From Selenomonadales bacterium 4137-cl (lineage in GTDB: Bacteria; Bacillota; Negativicutes; Sporomusales; UBA7701), in contig JAUOZS010000001.1 in assembly GCA_032334055.1 (NCBI GenBank), positions 3,057,501 to 3,121,500 on the forward strand: a stretch of DNA of 64,000 nt, in the 5' to 3' direction. Of the stretch, positions 10,660 to 18,437 are shown piece after piece. How positions within the stretch are numbered: position 1 is the first letter of the stretch; the number at the start of each line of letters is the position of its first letter. The translations under genes were made by a program, and so were the position numbers. Below the pieces are notes generated by a model. The model searched no databases and had not been told where the DNA came from. It saw only the letters and a list, made by a program, of their open reading frames with translations.

Positions 10660-10868
10660 TCATAACCCTCCCATCGGAAAATAAAAAAGCTTCCCGGCAA
10701 AAGACAGGAAGGCTCGAACAACCTCGCTCCGGTCCTCGCCGTCTCAGTCCCTGCGGATCCAAGCGGTCTAAACCCAAGATATGTATTCGGTTGTCAGGCT
10801 GCCTCGGAGGTACGGCTCCCGCTGGGATGCCGCCCGTTATCCGGCAAGTTCCAAGGATAACTTAACCA
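10660..10868 (-). ncRNA. Structured leader of panC-panD with terminal hairpin (candidate riboswitch or attenuator)
   Basis: From the predicted minus-strand start near 10868 to the panC ATG there is no ORF but dense structure. Hairpin 1 pairs 10855-10861 with 10836-10842 (7 bp). Hairpin 2 pairs CGGC-TCCC with GGGA-GCCG between 10832 and 10813. A long-range pair, ACAACC (10789-10794) with GGTTGT (10718-10723), encloses the next 70 nt. A final CTTCC/GGAAG hairpin (10689-10711) is followed by CTTTTTTAT. Tandem hairpins ahead of pan genes recall the pan RNA motif, but I could not confirm its bulged-A consensus. Confidence 0.5.
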
Positions 10869-10872
10869 CGAC

Positions 10873-10902
10873 TATAATAGCATCTTTTCGCTACATATAC
10901 AA
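10873..10902. promoter_or_regulatory. Overlapping promoters: panC leader (minus) and two-component operon (plus)
   Basis: On the minus strand TTGTAT (10897-10902), 17 bp and TATTAT (10874-10879) would start the pan leader. On the plus strand a perfect TATAAT occupies 10873-10878, upstream of the response regulator, although its -35 is poor. The two -10 elements share five bases, so the two transcription units would compete for polymerase. Confidence 0.5.
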
Positions 10903-10919
10903 GCACGGAGGAAAGAAAA

Positions 10920-11597
10920 ATGACCGTAAAAATACTGGTGGCCGACGACGAAGCCAGCATCCGCGAAGTCGTCCAGCTATACCTCGAACGCGAAGGCTTC
11001 ACCGTCCACGTCGCCGCCGACGGCGACGCCGCCCTCGAACTCGAAGCCGAAACCCGGCCCGACCTCCTGATCCTCGACATCATGCTGCCGCGCCGCACCG
11101 GCTGGGAAATATGCCGCGCACTGCCCCGCCGCGTACCCGTCATCTTCCTCACCGCCAAAAGCACCGAAGCCGACAAAATCACCGGCTTCTCCCTCGGCGC
11201 CGACGACTACATAACCAAGCCCTTCAGCCCCCGTGAGCTGGTGGCCAGGGTCAAAGCGGTCCTCCGGCGCAGCGGCCTCATCTTCGCCGACGGCGACGAG
11301 CTCGGCTTCCCCGGCCTCGCCATCCGCCCCGCCACCCAGGCGGTCGAAAAGGGCGGCCGGTCGATCAGCCTGTCCCCCAAGGAATTCGACCTCCTTCTCT
11401 TTCTCGCGCGCCACCCGCGCATCGTCTTCACCCGCGAACAGCTCCTCACCAACGTGTGGGGCTACGGCTTCGAAGGCGACGACCGCACCGTCGACGCCAC
11501 CGTCAAAAGACTGCGCCAGAAAATCGCCGACCCGGACAACTCCTTCATCCACACCGTCTGGGGCACCGGCTACAAATTCGAGGTGACCGGCAAATGA
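10920..11597 (+). CDS. OmpR/PhoB-family response regulator
   Basis: A 225-residue DNA-binding response regulator. The receiver domain has the acidic pair VADDEAS, phosphoacceptor Asp53 (LLILDIMLP) and the LTAKS and ITKPFSPREL motifs. The C-terminal winged helix carries LSPKEFDLLLFLARHP and the recognition segment DDRTVDATVKRLRQKI. ACGGAGGAAAG precedes the ATG. The kinase gene overlaps its stop by 4 bp (ATGA). A Pho-box-like repeat 4 kb downstream is a plausible target, because the family binds 11-bp direct repeats. The signal sensed is unknown. Confidence 0.93.
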   Translation: MTVKILVADDEASIREVVQLYLEREGFTVHVAADGDAALELEAETRPDLLILDIMLPRRTGWEICRALPRRVPVIFLTAKSTEADKITGFSLGADDYITKPFSPRELVARVKAVLRRSGLIFADGDELGFPGLAIRPATQAVEKGGRSISLSPKEFDLLLFLARHPRIVFTREQLLTNVWGYGFEGDDRTVDATVKRLRQKIADPDNSFIHTVWGTGYKFEVTGK

Positions 11598-12988
11598 CCC
11601 GGTCGATCTTCAGCCGCCTCTTCCTTTCCTATATCGTCGTCATCCTCCTCGTCACCGTCACCCTCGGCGCCCTGATGGCCTACCTCGTCCGCGGCCAGGT
11701 AGTGGAAAACAAGCGTCTCGAAATGATGAAACTCGGCCATTCGGCCGCCGCCGCGCTGGCGCCGGTGCTCGACAACAGCCGCCTGCATACCAGGCTGGAG
11801 GTAATAAGCAAACTACTCGGCACCAGAACCTGGGTCGTCGACAAGCAAGGCACGCTGCTCGCCGGCAACCCGCCGGCCCGCTGGCTCAGGAACTACCCCG
11901 AAGACTCGCAGCAGATCGAAGCCCTCTTCGCCGGCGCCCCCCAATCCTGGGTACGCAGCGGCCGCCGCCAGGCCGACCCCTCGATCATCGTCGGCGTACC
12001 CCTGCCCGGCGCCGCCGCGACGCCCGCCGCCGTCTTCCTCTACACCCCCATCGCCGGCGTCAACCAGACCGTCCAGGCCCTCGACCGCCTGCTGCTCCTC
12101 TCGCTCATTCTCGGCACGCTGGTCGCCGCCCTGCTGGGCTTCTTCATATCCCGCGGCCTGACCCGGCCCCTCGCCGACATCAGCCACGCCGCCGCCCGCT
12201 TCGCCGCCGGCGACTACGCCAGCCGCACCGCCGCCACCGGCGGCGACGAGATCGGCGGCCTCGGCCGGACCTTCAACACCATGGCCGAATCGTTGGCCAA
12301 AACCGAATACAACCGGCGCGAATTCCTCGCCAACGTCTCCCACGAACTCAAAACGCCGGTCGCCTCTATCCAGGCCCTCGCCGAAGCCCTCGCAGACGGC
12401 GTGGCGTCAACGCCCGAACATCAGCAGCGCTACCTTGCCACCATCGTCGGCGAAAGCCAGCGCATCGACCGTCTCATCCGCGACCTCCTCGACCTGTCGC
12501 AGCTCGAAGCGGGCGAACTGTCGATCGTGCCCGAAAAGACCGACCTCGTCGCCTTCCTTAGCCGCGAAGCCGCCAACTACGGCCACCTGCTCGCCGAAAA
12601 AAACCTCACCCTCCGCGTCGACGCCCCCGCCGCTGTCCCGCCCGTGCTCGCCGACACCGGCCGCCTCGCCCAGATCGTCGCCAACCTCGTATCGAACGCC
12701 GTCCGCCACTCGCCTGCCGGAGAAACCATCGTGATAACCGTTCAGCCCGCGGCCGGCAAAGTCGCCGTTGCCGTCGGCGACCGCGGCCCCGGCATCCCGC
12801 CCGAAGATCAGCCCTATATCTGGGACCGTTTCTACCGGGTCGACAAGTCGCGGGCCCGCAGCGGCGGCGGCACCGGCCTCGGTCTGGCGATAACCAAGCG
12901 CCTCGTCCAGGCCATGGACGGCGAAATAACCGTCGAAAGCACACCCGGCCAAGGCGCGAAGTTCACCTTCACCCTCCCCGTCGCCTGA
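11594..12988 (+). CDS. Sensor histidine kinase, partner of the upstream regulator
   Basis: A 464-residue membrane kinase. A first transmembrane helix spans about residues 10-31, an extracytoplasmic sensing region runs to about 165, and a second helix spans about 166-186. A HAMP domain follows (RGLTRPLADISHAAARFAAGDY). His250 in NVSHELKTP is the phosphorylation site. The ATPase part has NLVSNAVRHS (N box), GDRGPGIPPED (G1) and GTGLGLAI (G2). The ATG at 11594 overlaps the regulator stop. The PhoR-like layout with one small external sensor domain fits many Bacillota kinases; the ligand cannot be read from sequence. Confidence 0.93.
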   Translation: MTRSIFSRLFLSYIVVILLVTVTLGALMAYLVRGQVVENKRLEMMKLGHSAAAALAPVLDNSRLHTRLEVISKLLGTRTWVVDKQGTLLAGNPPARWLRNYPEDSQQIEALFAGAPQSWVRSGRRQADPSIIVGVPLPGAAATPAAVFLYTPIAGVNQTVQALDRLLLLSLILGTLVAALLGFFISRGLTRPLADISHAAARFAAGDYASRTAATGGDEIGGLGRTFNTMAESLAKTEYNRREFLANVSHELKTPVASIQALAEALADGVASTPEHQQRYLATIVGESQRIDRLIRDLLDLSQLEAGELSIVPEKTDLVAFLSREAANYGHLLAEKNLTLRVDAPAAVPPVLADTGRLAQIVANLVSNAVRHSPAGETIVITVQPAAGKVAVAVGDRGPGIPPEDQPYIWDRFYRVDKSRARSGGGTGLGLAITKRLVQAMDGEITVESTPGQGAKFTFTLPVA

Positions 12989-13002
12989 GGGCAAGCATGG
13001 CA

Positions 13003-13029
13003 AAGGACCCGGATGAACTCCGGGTCCTT
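13003..13029 (+). terminator. Terminator of the two-component operon
   Basis: Eleven-bp stem, AAGGACCCGGA with TCCGGGTCCTT, a 5-nt loop and a short T-run. It lies 15 bp past the kinase stop and could also serve the convergent gene ending at 13077. Confidence 0.85.
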
Positions 13030-13076
13030 TTATCTCTCCGCGTCCCCGGCCCCCGCCGGGTCATTCGGTGCTGTCG

Positions 13077-13487
13077 CTACCGGAAGCCCGCCTTCTTTTG
13101 CGCGAACGTCGTGAAATACATCACGCCGGCGGTACTGTGGTTCCCCTGCCGGTCGATCGCCTGGATGCCCCAGAAATAATTCTGGTTCGGGGCCAGCACA
13201 TTGGCCGGGATCGCAACCGCAGTCTTATCGTATACGTTAACACCCCAGATATACATCTTCTTCCCCACCGGGCGAACGGTCACCCAGTAGCGGGATATGC
13301 CGGGAACGGCCTCCCACGTGAGAGTCGGCGTCAGCGTCCCGATGACCGGAGCGGCATACTTGTTGTGGGAACCGGGCGAAAGCATCGCCGGCGTAGCCGG
13401 TTTCGCCTGCACGGTCGCTGCGCCCGCCAGCACAACGAAGACGACGAGCAGAATCACAACACCCCATTTTCTCGCAACCATAAACAA
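13077..13487 (-). CDS. Small secreted protein with fibronectin-like domain
   Basis: A 136-residue exported protein. The signal peptide (about residues 1-28) ends at VQAKP. The mature part looks like one beta-sandwich of the fibronectin type III kind, as judged from TPTLTWEAVPGISRYWVTVRP and the NYFWGIQAIDRQGNHS strand. A TTG at 13487 has the best spacing from AAAGGAG; an ATG two codons on is the alternative. The gene upstream (13536-13958) encodes a protein with similar ordering, so the two may be diverged duplicates acting at the cell surface. Function unknown. Confidence 0.7.
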   Translation of the reverse strand: MFMVARKWGVVILLVVFVVLAGAATVQAKPATPAMLSPGSHNKYAAPVIGTLTPTLTWEAVPGISRYWVTVRPVGKKMYIWGVNVYDKTAVAIPANVLAPNQNYFWGIQAIDRQGNHSTAGVMYFTTFAQKKAGFR

Positions 13488-13535
13488 AGATCGCTCCTTT
13501 TCCCGTCACGCTGGTTTATCCCCGCCGGGGCGGCT

Positions 13536-13958
13536 CTACCGCCCGGCCGTGGAGAAAAACAGGCTCCGGCTCCGTTTGACGGCTTCGCTGCGGGTACCGG
13601 GACTGTAGACCGACTCCACGTTCCAGGAGTACCGGTGCCCCGCCTGCAGTACACCCGCCGGCACAACCAGCGATCCCTCCCTGACCATTGCCGTCAGGAC
13701 GGGCTTGCGGCTGCCGGACGCTTGTTCCGCCAAAGTCATCGGCTTGTCCGCGTCAAAAATGCTGACATAGGTCACCTGGCCGACCCCCTTGAAGGTCAGC
13801 TCGGGAGTAAGCTCCGGCAAAACGGGGCCGGGAGCTTCCGCTGTCCCGGGGCCGATGGCGGACGGCGCCGCCAGGTGCTCGCCCCAGGCGCCCGCGGTCG
13901 GCGCCGAGACCCCGGCCGTCATCGCCGCCACCAGCAAAAAAACCATAAAGAACCGCAC
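13536..13958 (-). CDS. Small secreted protein, paralogue-like neighbour of 13077-13487
   Basis: A 140-residue protein. The GTG start lies behind AGGAGGG. A signal peptide is cleaved near APTAGA. The rest resembles its neighbour in order: a proline-rich linker, PELTFKGVGQVTYVSIFDADKP, then AGHRYSWNVESVY and a C-terminal SLFFSTAGR that parallels the VMYFTTFAQ end of the neighbour. It is 48 bp upstream of that gene and probably shares its message. I know no named family. Confidence 0.65.
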   Translation of the reverse strand: MRFFMVFLLVAAMTAGVSAPTAGAWGEHLAAPSAIGPGTAEAPGPVLPELTPELTFKGVGQVTYVSIFDADKPMTLAEQASGSRKPVLTAMVREGSLVVPAGVLQAGHRYSWNVESVYSPGTRSEAVKRSRSLFFSTAGR

Positions 13959-14056
13959 TCTTTTTTCCCTCCTTTCCCTGCTGTCCCTACTCGCGGATTA
14001 AATCATCCGCCGGTGGAACGGCGGTCGTCCCGGGCTCTATTTTACCAAATCGGGAC

Positions 14057-14093
14057 AAAAGGCAAATCACCCCTCAGGGGTGATTTGCCTTTT
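14057..14093. terminator. Bidirectional terminator with 18-bp stem
   Basis: A near-perfect hairpin pairs 14057-14074 with 14076-14093, with A-run and T-run on either side. It ends the LuxR-type gene at 14135 on the minus strand; no plus-strand gene ends here. Confidence 0.85.
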
Positions 14094-14134
14094 ATCGTAA
14101 CGATAAAGCCCGTTTTTTCGACAACGCCGCCCTG

Positions 14135-15562
14135 TCACCCGCCGCCGGAAATAGCGTCGATCCTGTCCAACAGTTCCTGGCGGTTGGCAACGTCGAGTTT
14201 CCGGTAGATACTTCGCAGATGCGTTTTCAAGGTGTTGTCGGAAATGTTGAGTTCCTTGCGAATATACGGATTGTTCCGGCCCCTGAGAAGCTGCTCGAAA
14301 ACGTCGTTTTCCCGCGGCGTAAGCTGAGCCTCCTTAAGCAACAGGGCGACCTTTTCCCCGGTGTCGGCGGCCACGGCGAGAAACGGCGGCGGCGGCACGG
14401 GGGACAACGCGTCGGCCGGCCCGGCCGGCGAGACGTCGCCGCCGTCGTAACTCCAGCCGGCGAAAGTCTCGGGCTCGTCCTGGAGAATAAACGACGCAGC
14501 CAGAATAACCCCGGCGGCGGCAAAGGAAGTCACCGTCACTTTATGCGCGGACAACGCAAGCAGCGGCAGAATGGCAGTCAGGGCCAAATCGCCGGCCGTC
14601 AGCGCCAGCGTAAGGAAAAACATTCCCCAGCCGATAGCGTGCAGCGGGGACCGGGAACGTGACCCGAAGTAGACGAACAGGACCCAGGTATAAAGATCCA
14701 GCAGCGCGAAGCCGGCCTGCAGCAAAACGAATGGCAGGCTCGAGCCCGGCTTCAGGAAAGGGAAGAGGAGAAAACCGGCAAACACGAGCGGCACGACGGG
14801 ACGATACAACAGGCGCAGGTCGGCATCGGGAAAAAAGCGGATATACGCTCCGGCGACAAGGGCCACGCCGCAATACACCGCATTTGTCACCCAGAACACT
14901 TCCTGGCCGGTCGGCGCGCGCAGATTGACCATCTTATGCATAAAGCCGCCCACTGTATAAAAAAGGCCCAGTAGCAAAACAAGCTTCAGCGGTATCGGGC
15001 TGCGGAACTCCTGCTCCCGGGCCGGCGGGCCGCCGACCCCGCCCGGCCGGACGGCGAGCAGCGCAACGGACAACAAAGGGCACGCCGCCGCCAGGATACC
15101 CGCCAGCGCGGGCGGCACGGCGCTGCCGACAAGCAGCACGGCCGTGCTGATGACGATAGCCAGCCCAAACGCCGGCGCCGTTTTATCCGGGGTCGAACCG
15201 CTGTACACCGTTCCCCAGGCCGCGATCAACAGCGCCGCCGCCGGCGCCGTAAGCAGCGCCGCCAGCGTCAGCCAGCACGCCGCCGCCAGCGGGTGAGGCG
15301 GTGGAAAAAGCAGGGCGAACGGCGCGGCCGCCATAAGCGCGGCGCCTGCCAGGCACCAGGATAAGATTCGGCGCGGGGCGATACCGCTCGCCCCCACCCT
15401 CGCCACACCAAGGTAAGCCAGCGAATGCGCCAGCAAAAACGCCAGCATCAACTGCTGCGGCCTCGGCGCCTCGGCAGCGAGCCCGTGAACCAGCGGCCCA
15501 TTCAGGAATGTCAGCCATAGCCAGCCGATCGCCAGCCCTAAGCCTGTTGCAAGAAAAGTCAT
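14135..15562 (-). CDS. Membrane-integrated LuxR-type transcriptional regulator
   Basis: A 475-residue protein. About 395 residues form a polytopic membrane domain, some 11-12 hydrophobic helices with a layout like a major-facilitator half-pair. A C-terminal LuxR/FixJ helix-turn-helix follows (LTPRENDVFEQLLRG, then KELNISDNTLKTHLRSIYRKL). No receiver domain is present. The family is known as membrane-tethered LuxR regulators, where the transporter-like part probably senses a ligand. AAGGAGCAGG precedes the ATG. It is divergent from the Pho-box-controlled secreted repeat protein, which it might regulate; that is inference. Confidence 0.8.
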   Translation of the reverse strand: MTFLATGLGLAIGWLWLTFLNGPLVHGLAAEAPRPQQLMLAFLLAHSLAYLGVARVGASGIAPRRILSWCLAGAALMAAAPFALLFPPPHPLAAACWLTLAALLTAPAAALLIAAWGTVYSGSTPDKTAPAFGLAIVISTAVLLVGSAVPPALAGILAAACPLLSVALLAVRPGGVGGPPAREQEFRSPIPLKLVLLLGLFYTVGGFMHKMVNLRAPTGQEVFWVTNAVYCGVALVAGAYIRFFPDADLRLLYRPVVPLVFAGFLLFPFLKPGSSLPFVLLQAGFALLDLYTWVLFVYFGSRSRSPLHAIGWGMFFLTLALTAGDLALTAILPLLALSAHKVTVTSFAAAGVILAASFILQDEPETFAGWSYDGGDVSPAGPADALSPVPPPPFLAVAADTGEKVALLLKEAQLTPRENDVFEQLLRGRNNPYIRKELNISDNTLKTHLRSIYRKLDVANRQELLDRIDAISGGG

Positions 15563-15661
15563 TGTTCCTGCTCCTTGTTAACCGACGGTAAAACAATTAT
15601 ACCAGGGGAAAGTCCGCACGCACAAGAAAAGCCCCTGGCCGCCGCGCCAACCGCCCGGCTC

Positions 15662-15695
15662 CTGTCATAAAAATGTCATACCTGTGGCCTATACT
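15662..15695 (+). promoter_or_regulatory. Pho-box-like direct repeat and -10 element
   Basis: Positions 15662-15679 read as two TGTCAT units with an 11-bp period. Compared with the E. coli Pho box CTGTCATAAAACTGTCAT as I remember it, one base differs. TATACT (15690-15695) follows 10 bp after the repeat, and no separate -35 exists. This is the layout of promoters activated by PhoB-type regulators, in which the box replaces the -35. It drives the gene starting at 15754. Confidence 0.6.
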
Positions 15696-15753
15696 TTACC
15701 TCAAGCAGCCGGGATCGGCTGATAAGATAAAGATACATGCGGAGGTATGACAA

Positions 15754-16422
15754 ATGAGACTAGTCAGCAAAAAGACCGTAGCCATCTTCGTCCTCGGGGC
15801 GTTCGTCCTTGCCGGCGCTGCCCTCTCCCCCCTCGCCCAGGCCGCCGGGCCCGAAAAAACCCGGCCGGCGATCGAAAAACGTCAGTTCGACCCCGATAAA
15901 GCCGCCCAGCGCCTGTCCGAAACGTACGGCATCGCCAAGGACACCGTTCTCGCCCGCCTGAACAACGGCGCCAACATCAGGGACGTCAACCGGGCCGCCT
16001 TCCTGGCCAAGGCCAGCGGCAAAACCCTCGACGAGGTACTCGACCTCAAGACCGGCGACAACAACTGGAAAGACGTCGCCAAAACCCTGGGCGTGACCAG
16101 AGAGCAAGCCAAAGCCACCTTCCGGGGGCTGTCGGCCGATAAGCTCAACGCCAAGCTGGGCTTTGACCGGGCCACCGTCCTCGGCCTCCTCGAACAGGGC
16201 TACAAAAGCCGCGACATAGCCGTTGCCGGCCTGCTCGCCGAAAACGCCGACAAGACCCCGGCCAGCGTCCTGGAAATGAAGAAGATCAACAACACCTGGC
16301 GGGATGTCGCCCAATCCCTAGGCGTCAGCGACGAAACCTTCAAGCAGGATATGCTCAAGCTCAGACAGGCCTTCGGCCACGGCGGCCACCACCGTTTCGG
16401 CCACAAAAGAGCCGCCCAATAA
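15754..16422 (+). CDS. Secreted protein with two tandem repeats and His-rich tail
   Basis: A 222-residue exported protein. The signal peptide covers residues 1-30 (cleavage after LAQA). Two homologous repeats of about 69 residues (about 58-126 and 135-203) share TVL..L..G....D, a long helix, an NNWKDVA / NTWRDVA motif, and LGV with a closing helix. The tail GHGGHHRFGHK is histidine-rich and could bind metal. GCGGAGG precedes the ATG. The promoter carries a Pho-box-like repeat, and a terminator stands 12 bp after the stop, so it is monocistronic. Function unknown. Confidence 0.75.
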   Translation: MRLVSKKTVAIFVLGAFVLAGAALSPLAQAAGPEKTRPAIEKRQFDPDKAAQRLSETYGIAKDTVLARLNNGANIRDVNRAAFLAKASGKTLDEVLDLKTGDNNWKDVAKTLGVTREQAKATFRGLSADKLNAKLGFDRATVLGLLEQGYKSRDIAVAGLLAENADKTPASVLEMKKINNTWRDVAQSLGVSDETFKQDMLKLRQAFGHGGHHRFGHKRAAQ

Positions 16423-16433
16423 CGAAACAAAAC

Positions 16434-16474
16434 AAAGAGAAAGCCGTCGTTCCGTGTACGACGGCTTTCTCTTT
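16434..16474 (+). terminator. Strong terminator after the secreted repeat protein
   Basis: Seventeen-bp perfect stem, 16434-16450 with 16458-16474, ending in CTTTT. It also separates this gene from the convergent acyl carrier protein gene. Confidence 0.9.
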
Positions 16475-16487
16475 TGCATGCACCGCT

Positions 16488-16733
16488 TCAACGAGGCAAA
16501 TTTTTGTCCACATAATCGACGGCATTTGCCACCGTTTTGAGAATGCAGTTTTCCGGGCCCGGCATGTTAAACCCGAAAGCCTCTTCCATATCCGCCAGTA
16601 TCCAACTGGCCGCCAAAGAATCCATCCCAAGCTTATCCAGTTCGGCATCCCCCTGGATGGCAGCGGGGTTAGTTTTCGGCAGGCGTTTTACAATGATTTC
16701 CTTCACCGTTTTTTCGATTTGCGTCGTGTCCAT
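16488..16733 (-). CDS. Stand-alone acyl carrier protein
   Basis: An 81-residue acidic helical protein. The phosphopantetheine attachment serine is Ser39 in LGMDSLAASW, matching the D-S-L motif. It is not the fatty-acid-synthesis AcpP, because it lies outside a fab cluster and its sequence is diverged (GFNMPGPENCILKTV). It sits 24 bp after the acyl-activating enzyme, which suggests that enzyme loads it. It is the last gene of the four-gene operon 20935-16488. Confidence 0.85.
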   Translation of the reverse strand: MDTTQIEKTVKEIIVKRLPKTNPAAIQGDAELDKLGMDSLAASWILADMEEAFGFNMPGPENCILKTVANAVDYVDKNLPR

Positions 16734-16757
16734 TTTATTTCCCTCCTAATTTTTTGT

Positions 16758-18389
16758 CTATATTTTACGGCTTTCGCATTCTAGCAGCTGAGCCGCCGTT
16801 TCCCGCAGTTTGCTCTTTTGTACCTTGCCGCTTGCCGTTTCGGGGTATTTATCGATGAAAAAGACGCGTTTAGGCACCTTGTTGATCGATATCAACCGTC
16901 GGCAGAACCGCTTAAGCTCCAAGGCCGAAGCCTTCTGACCCGGCTTTAATCGCACGAAAGCCACTATCTCCTCGCCGTAGAAAGCCGAAGGTACGCCGAC
17001 GACCTTCGCATCCAGCACCTGGGGAAGCGTAGCGAGAAACTCCTCAATTTCCGCGGGATATATGTTTTCGCCGCCCCGAATTATCACGTCCTTGATCCTG
17101 CCGGTAATCCGGCAAAAGCCCTCGGAGTCGATCCACGCCAGATCGCCGCTGCGCAGCCAACCGTCCGCGCCGATGATCTCGGCGGTGAGTTCGGGCGCCT
17201 TGTAGTATCCCAGCATCGAAGAGGCGCCCTTTGTGCAAAGCTCGCCATGCTCGCCCGGCCGCGCTCCACGTCCGGTCCGCAAGTCGACGATCTTGACCAT
17301 GGTGTCCGGCAGCGCCTGGCCGACGGTGGCGGTCCGTTTTCCCAAAGGATCGCCGGGACGGGGCATGATCGTTATCAACGTTTCCGTGGACCCGTAGTGT
17401 ATGCCCGCCTCTGCCAGCCCCAGCCTCATGATTACGGCCTCGGCCAGTTCTGGCGAGCAGTAATCGCCGGAAATCCCTCCGGCTCGCAAAGACGACAGAT
17501 CATAGCTCCGAAGGTCGGCTAGTTCGAGCGCCGCCAAAAACATGGTGGGCGTGCCGTAAATAGCCGTCGCCCGCCAGCGCTCCACCGCCGCGATCATCTC
17601 TCTGGCCAGGAAGCGTTCCATGACCAGCGTAGCCGCGCCCGCGGCAATGGCGACCAGCACCGCCAGGAATCCGAAACTGCTGAAAAACGGCACCGGCACG
17701 CAAATGACATCATTTGCCGTGTGACCCTTCCGGTCGGCAACCACGGCAGCCTTCGCAACATAAGCGGCATGGGTGAGCATAGCGCCCTTGGGAAACCCGG
17801 TTGTGCCTGACGAATACTGAATCAGGAAAACATCGTCAGGGCGCACCTTTTTTTCACAGTATGCCAACGCCGCGTCGTCAACCACCGCGGCCCCGGCCAG
17901 AAACTCCTTCCATCCCAGCATACCGGGGCAGAGCGGTTCGCCTACCGCCACCACCCGGCATAACTCCGGAAAACGCCGGGCGTCGTCCGCGGCGACCGGG
18001 TCGCCGGAACAAATACCGCGCAAGGCCGCCAGGCACTCCTCCGTCCGGCCACCTGCCCAGAAAAGCGCCTTCGCATCTGATTGCCGAAGAATATATTCTA
18101 ACTCGTACACGCCGCAGTTGGCGTTGAGCGGCACCGCCACCGCCCCGATTTTGGCGCAGCCGAACAAAATGAACAGCCATTCGGGGATATTGGCAGCCCA
18201 GACAGCGACATGATCTCCCCGCGAAACGCCGCTTGCCAGCAAACCCTTTGCCACTTCCCGCGACAACGCGTCAAACTCCCGGAAACTCAGCTCCGTGTCC
18301 GTCGCGGCGAAGATCAGCGCCCGTCTTTCACCCAACCGGGCGGCCTGGGCGGCCAACAACCGGCCGACAGTCCCGGCGCTTTTGTTCAT
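16758..18389 (-). CDS. AMP-dependent acyl-CoA synthetase / acyl-ACP ligase
   Basis: A 543-residue member of the ANL superfamily that activates a carboxylic acid as the acyl-adenylate and passes it to a thiol. The P-loop-like motif SSGTTGFPKGAMLTH is at 193-207, followed by YGSTETLITIMPRPG. SGDLAWIDSEGFCRITGR is the hinge region, and the C-terminal catalytic lysine is in ASGKVQKSK (Lys522). The ATG at 18389 has GGGGAGAGG 5 bp upstream. The adjacent ACP suggests an acyl-ACP product rather than free acyl-CoA. The substrate acid is not evident. Confidence 0.88.
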   Translation of the reverse strand: MNKSAGTVGRLLAAQAARLGERRALIFAATDTELSFREFDALSREVAKGLLASGVSRGDHVAVWAANIPEWLFILFGCAKIGAVAVPLNANCGVYELEYILRQSDAKALFWAGGRTEECLAALRGICSGDPVAADDARRFPELCRVVAVGEPLCPGMLGWKEFLAGAAVVDDAALAYCEKKVRPDDVFLIQYSSGTTGFPKGAMLTHAAYVAKAAVVADRKGHTANDVICVPVPFFSSFGFLAVLVAIAAGAATLVMERFLAREMIAAVERWRATAIYGTPTMFLAALELADLRSYDLSSLRAGGISGDYCSPELAEAVIMRLGLAEAGIHYGSTETLITIMPRPGDPLGKRTATVGQALPDTMVKIVDLRTGRGARPGEHGELCTKGASSMLGYYKAPELTAEIIGADGWLRSGDLAWIDSEGFCRITGRIKDVIIRGGENIYPAEIEEFLATLPQVLDAKVVGVPSAFYGEEIVAFVRLKPGQKASALELKRFCRRLISINKVPKRVFFIDKYPETASGKVQKSKLRETAAQLLECESRKI

Positions 18390-18437
18390 AGAGCCTCTCC
18401 CCACACCAAAAAAATTCCGCCGGGCTCGTTGTCCGCA

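Noticed and set aside
10660-10868. T-box, TPP, SAM or cyclic-di-GMP riboswitch in the panC leader
   Set aside because: CTGAGA resembles TPP but the second conserved arm is missing. No TGGNACCGCG T-box and no S-box or GEMM core are found.
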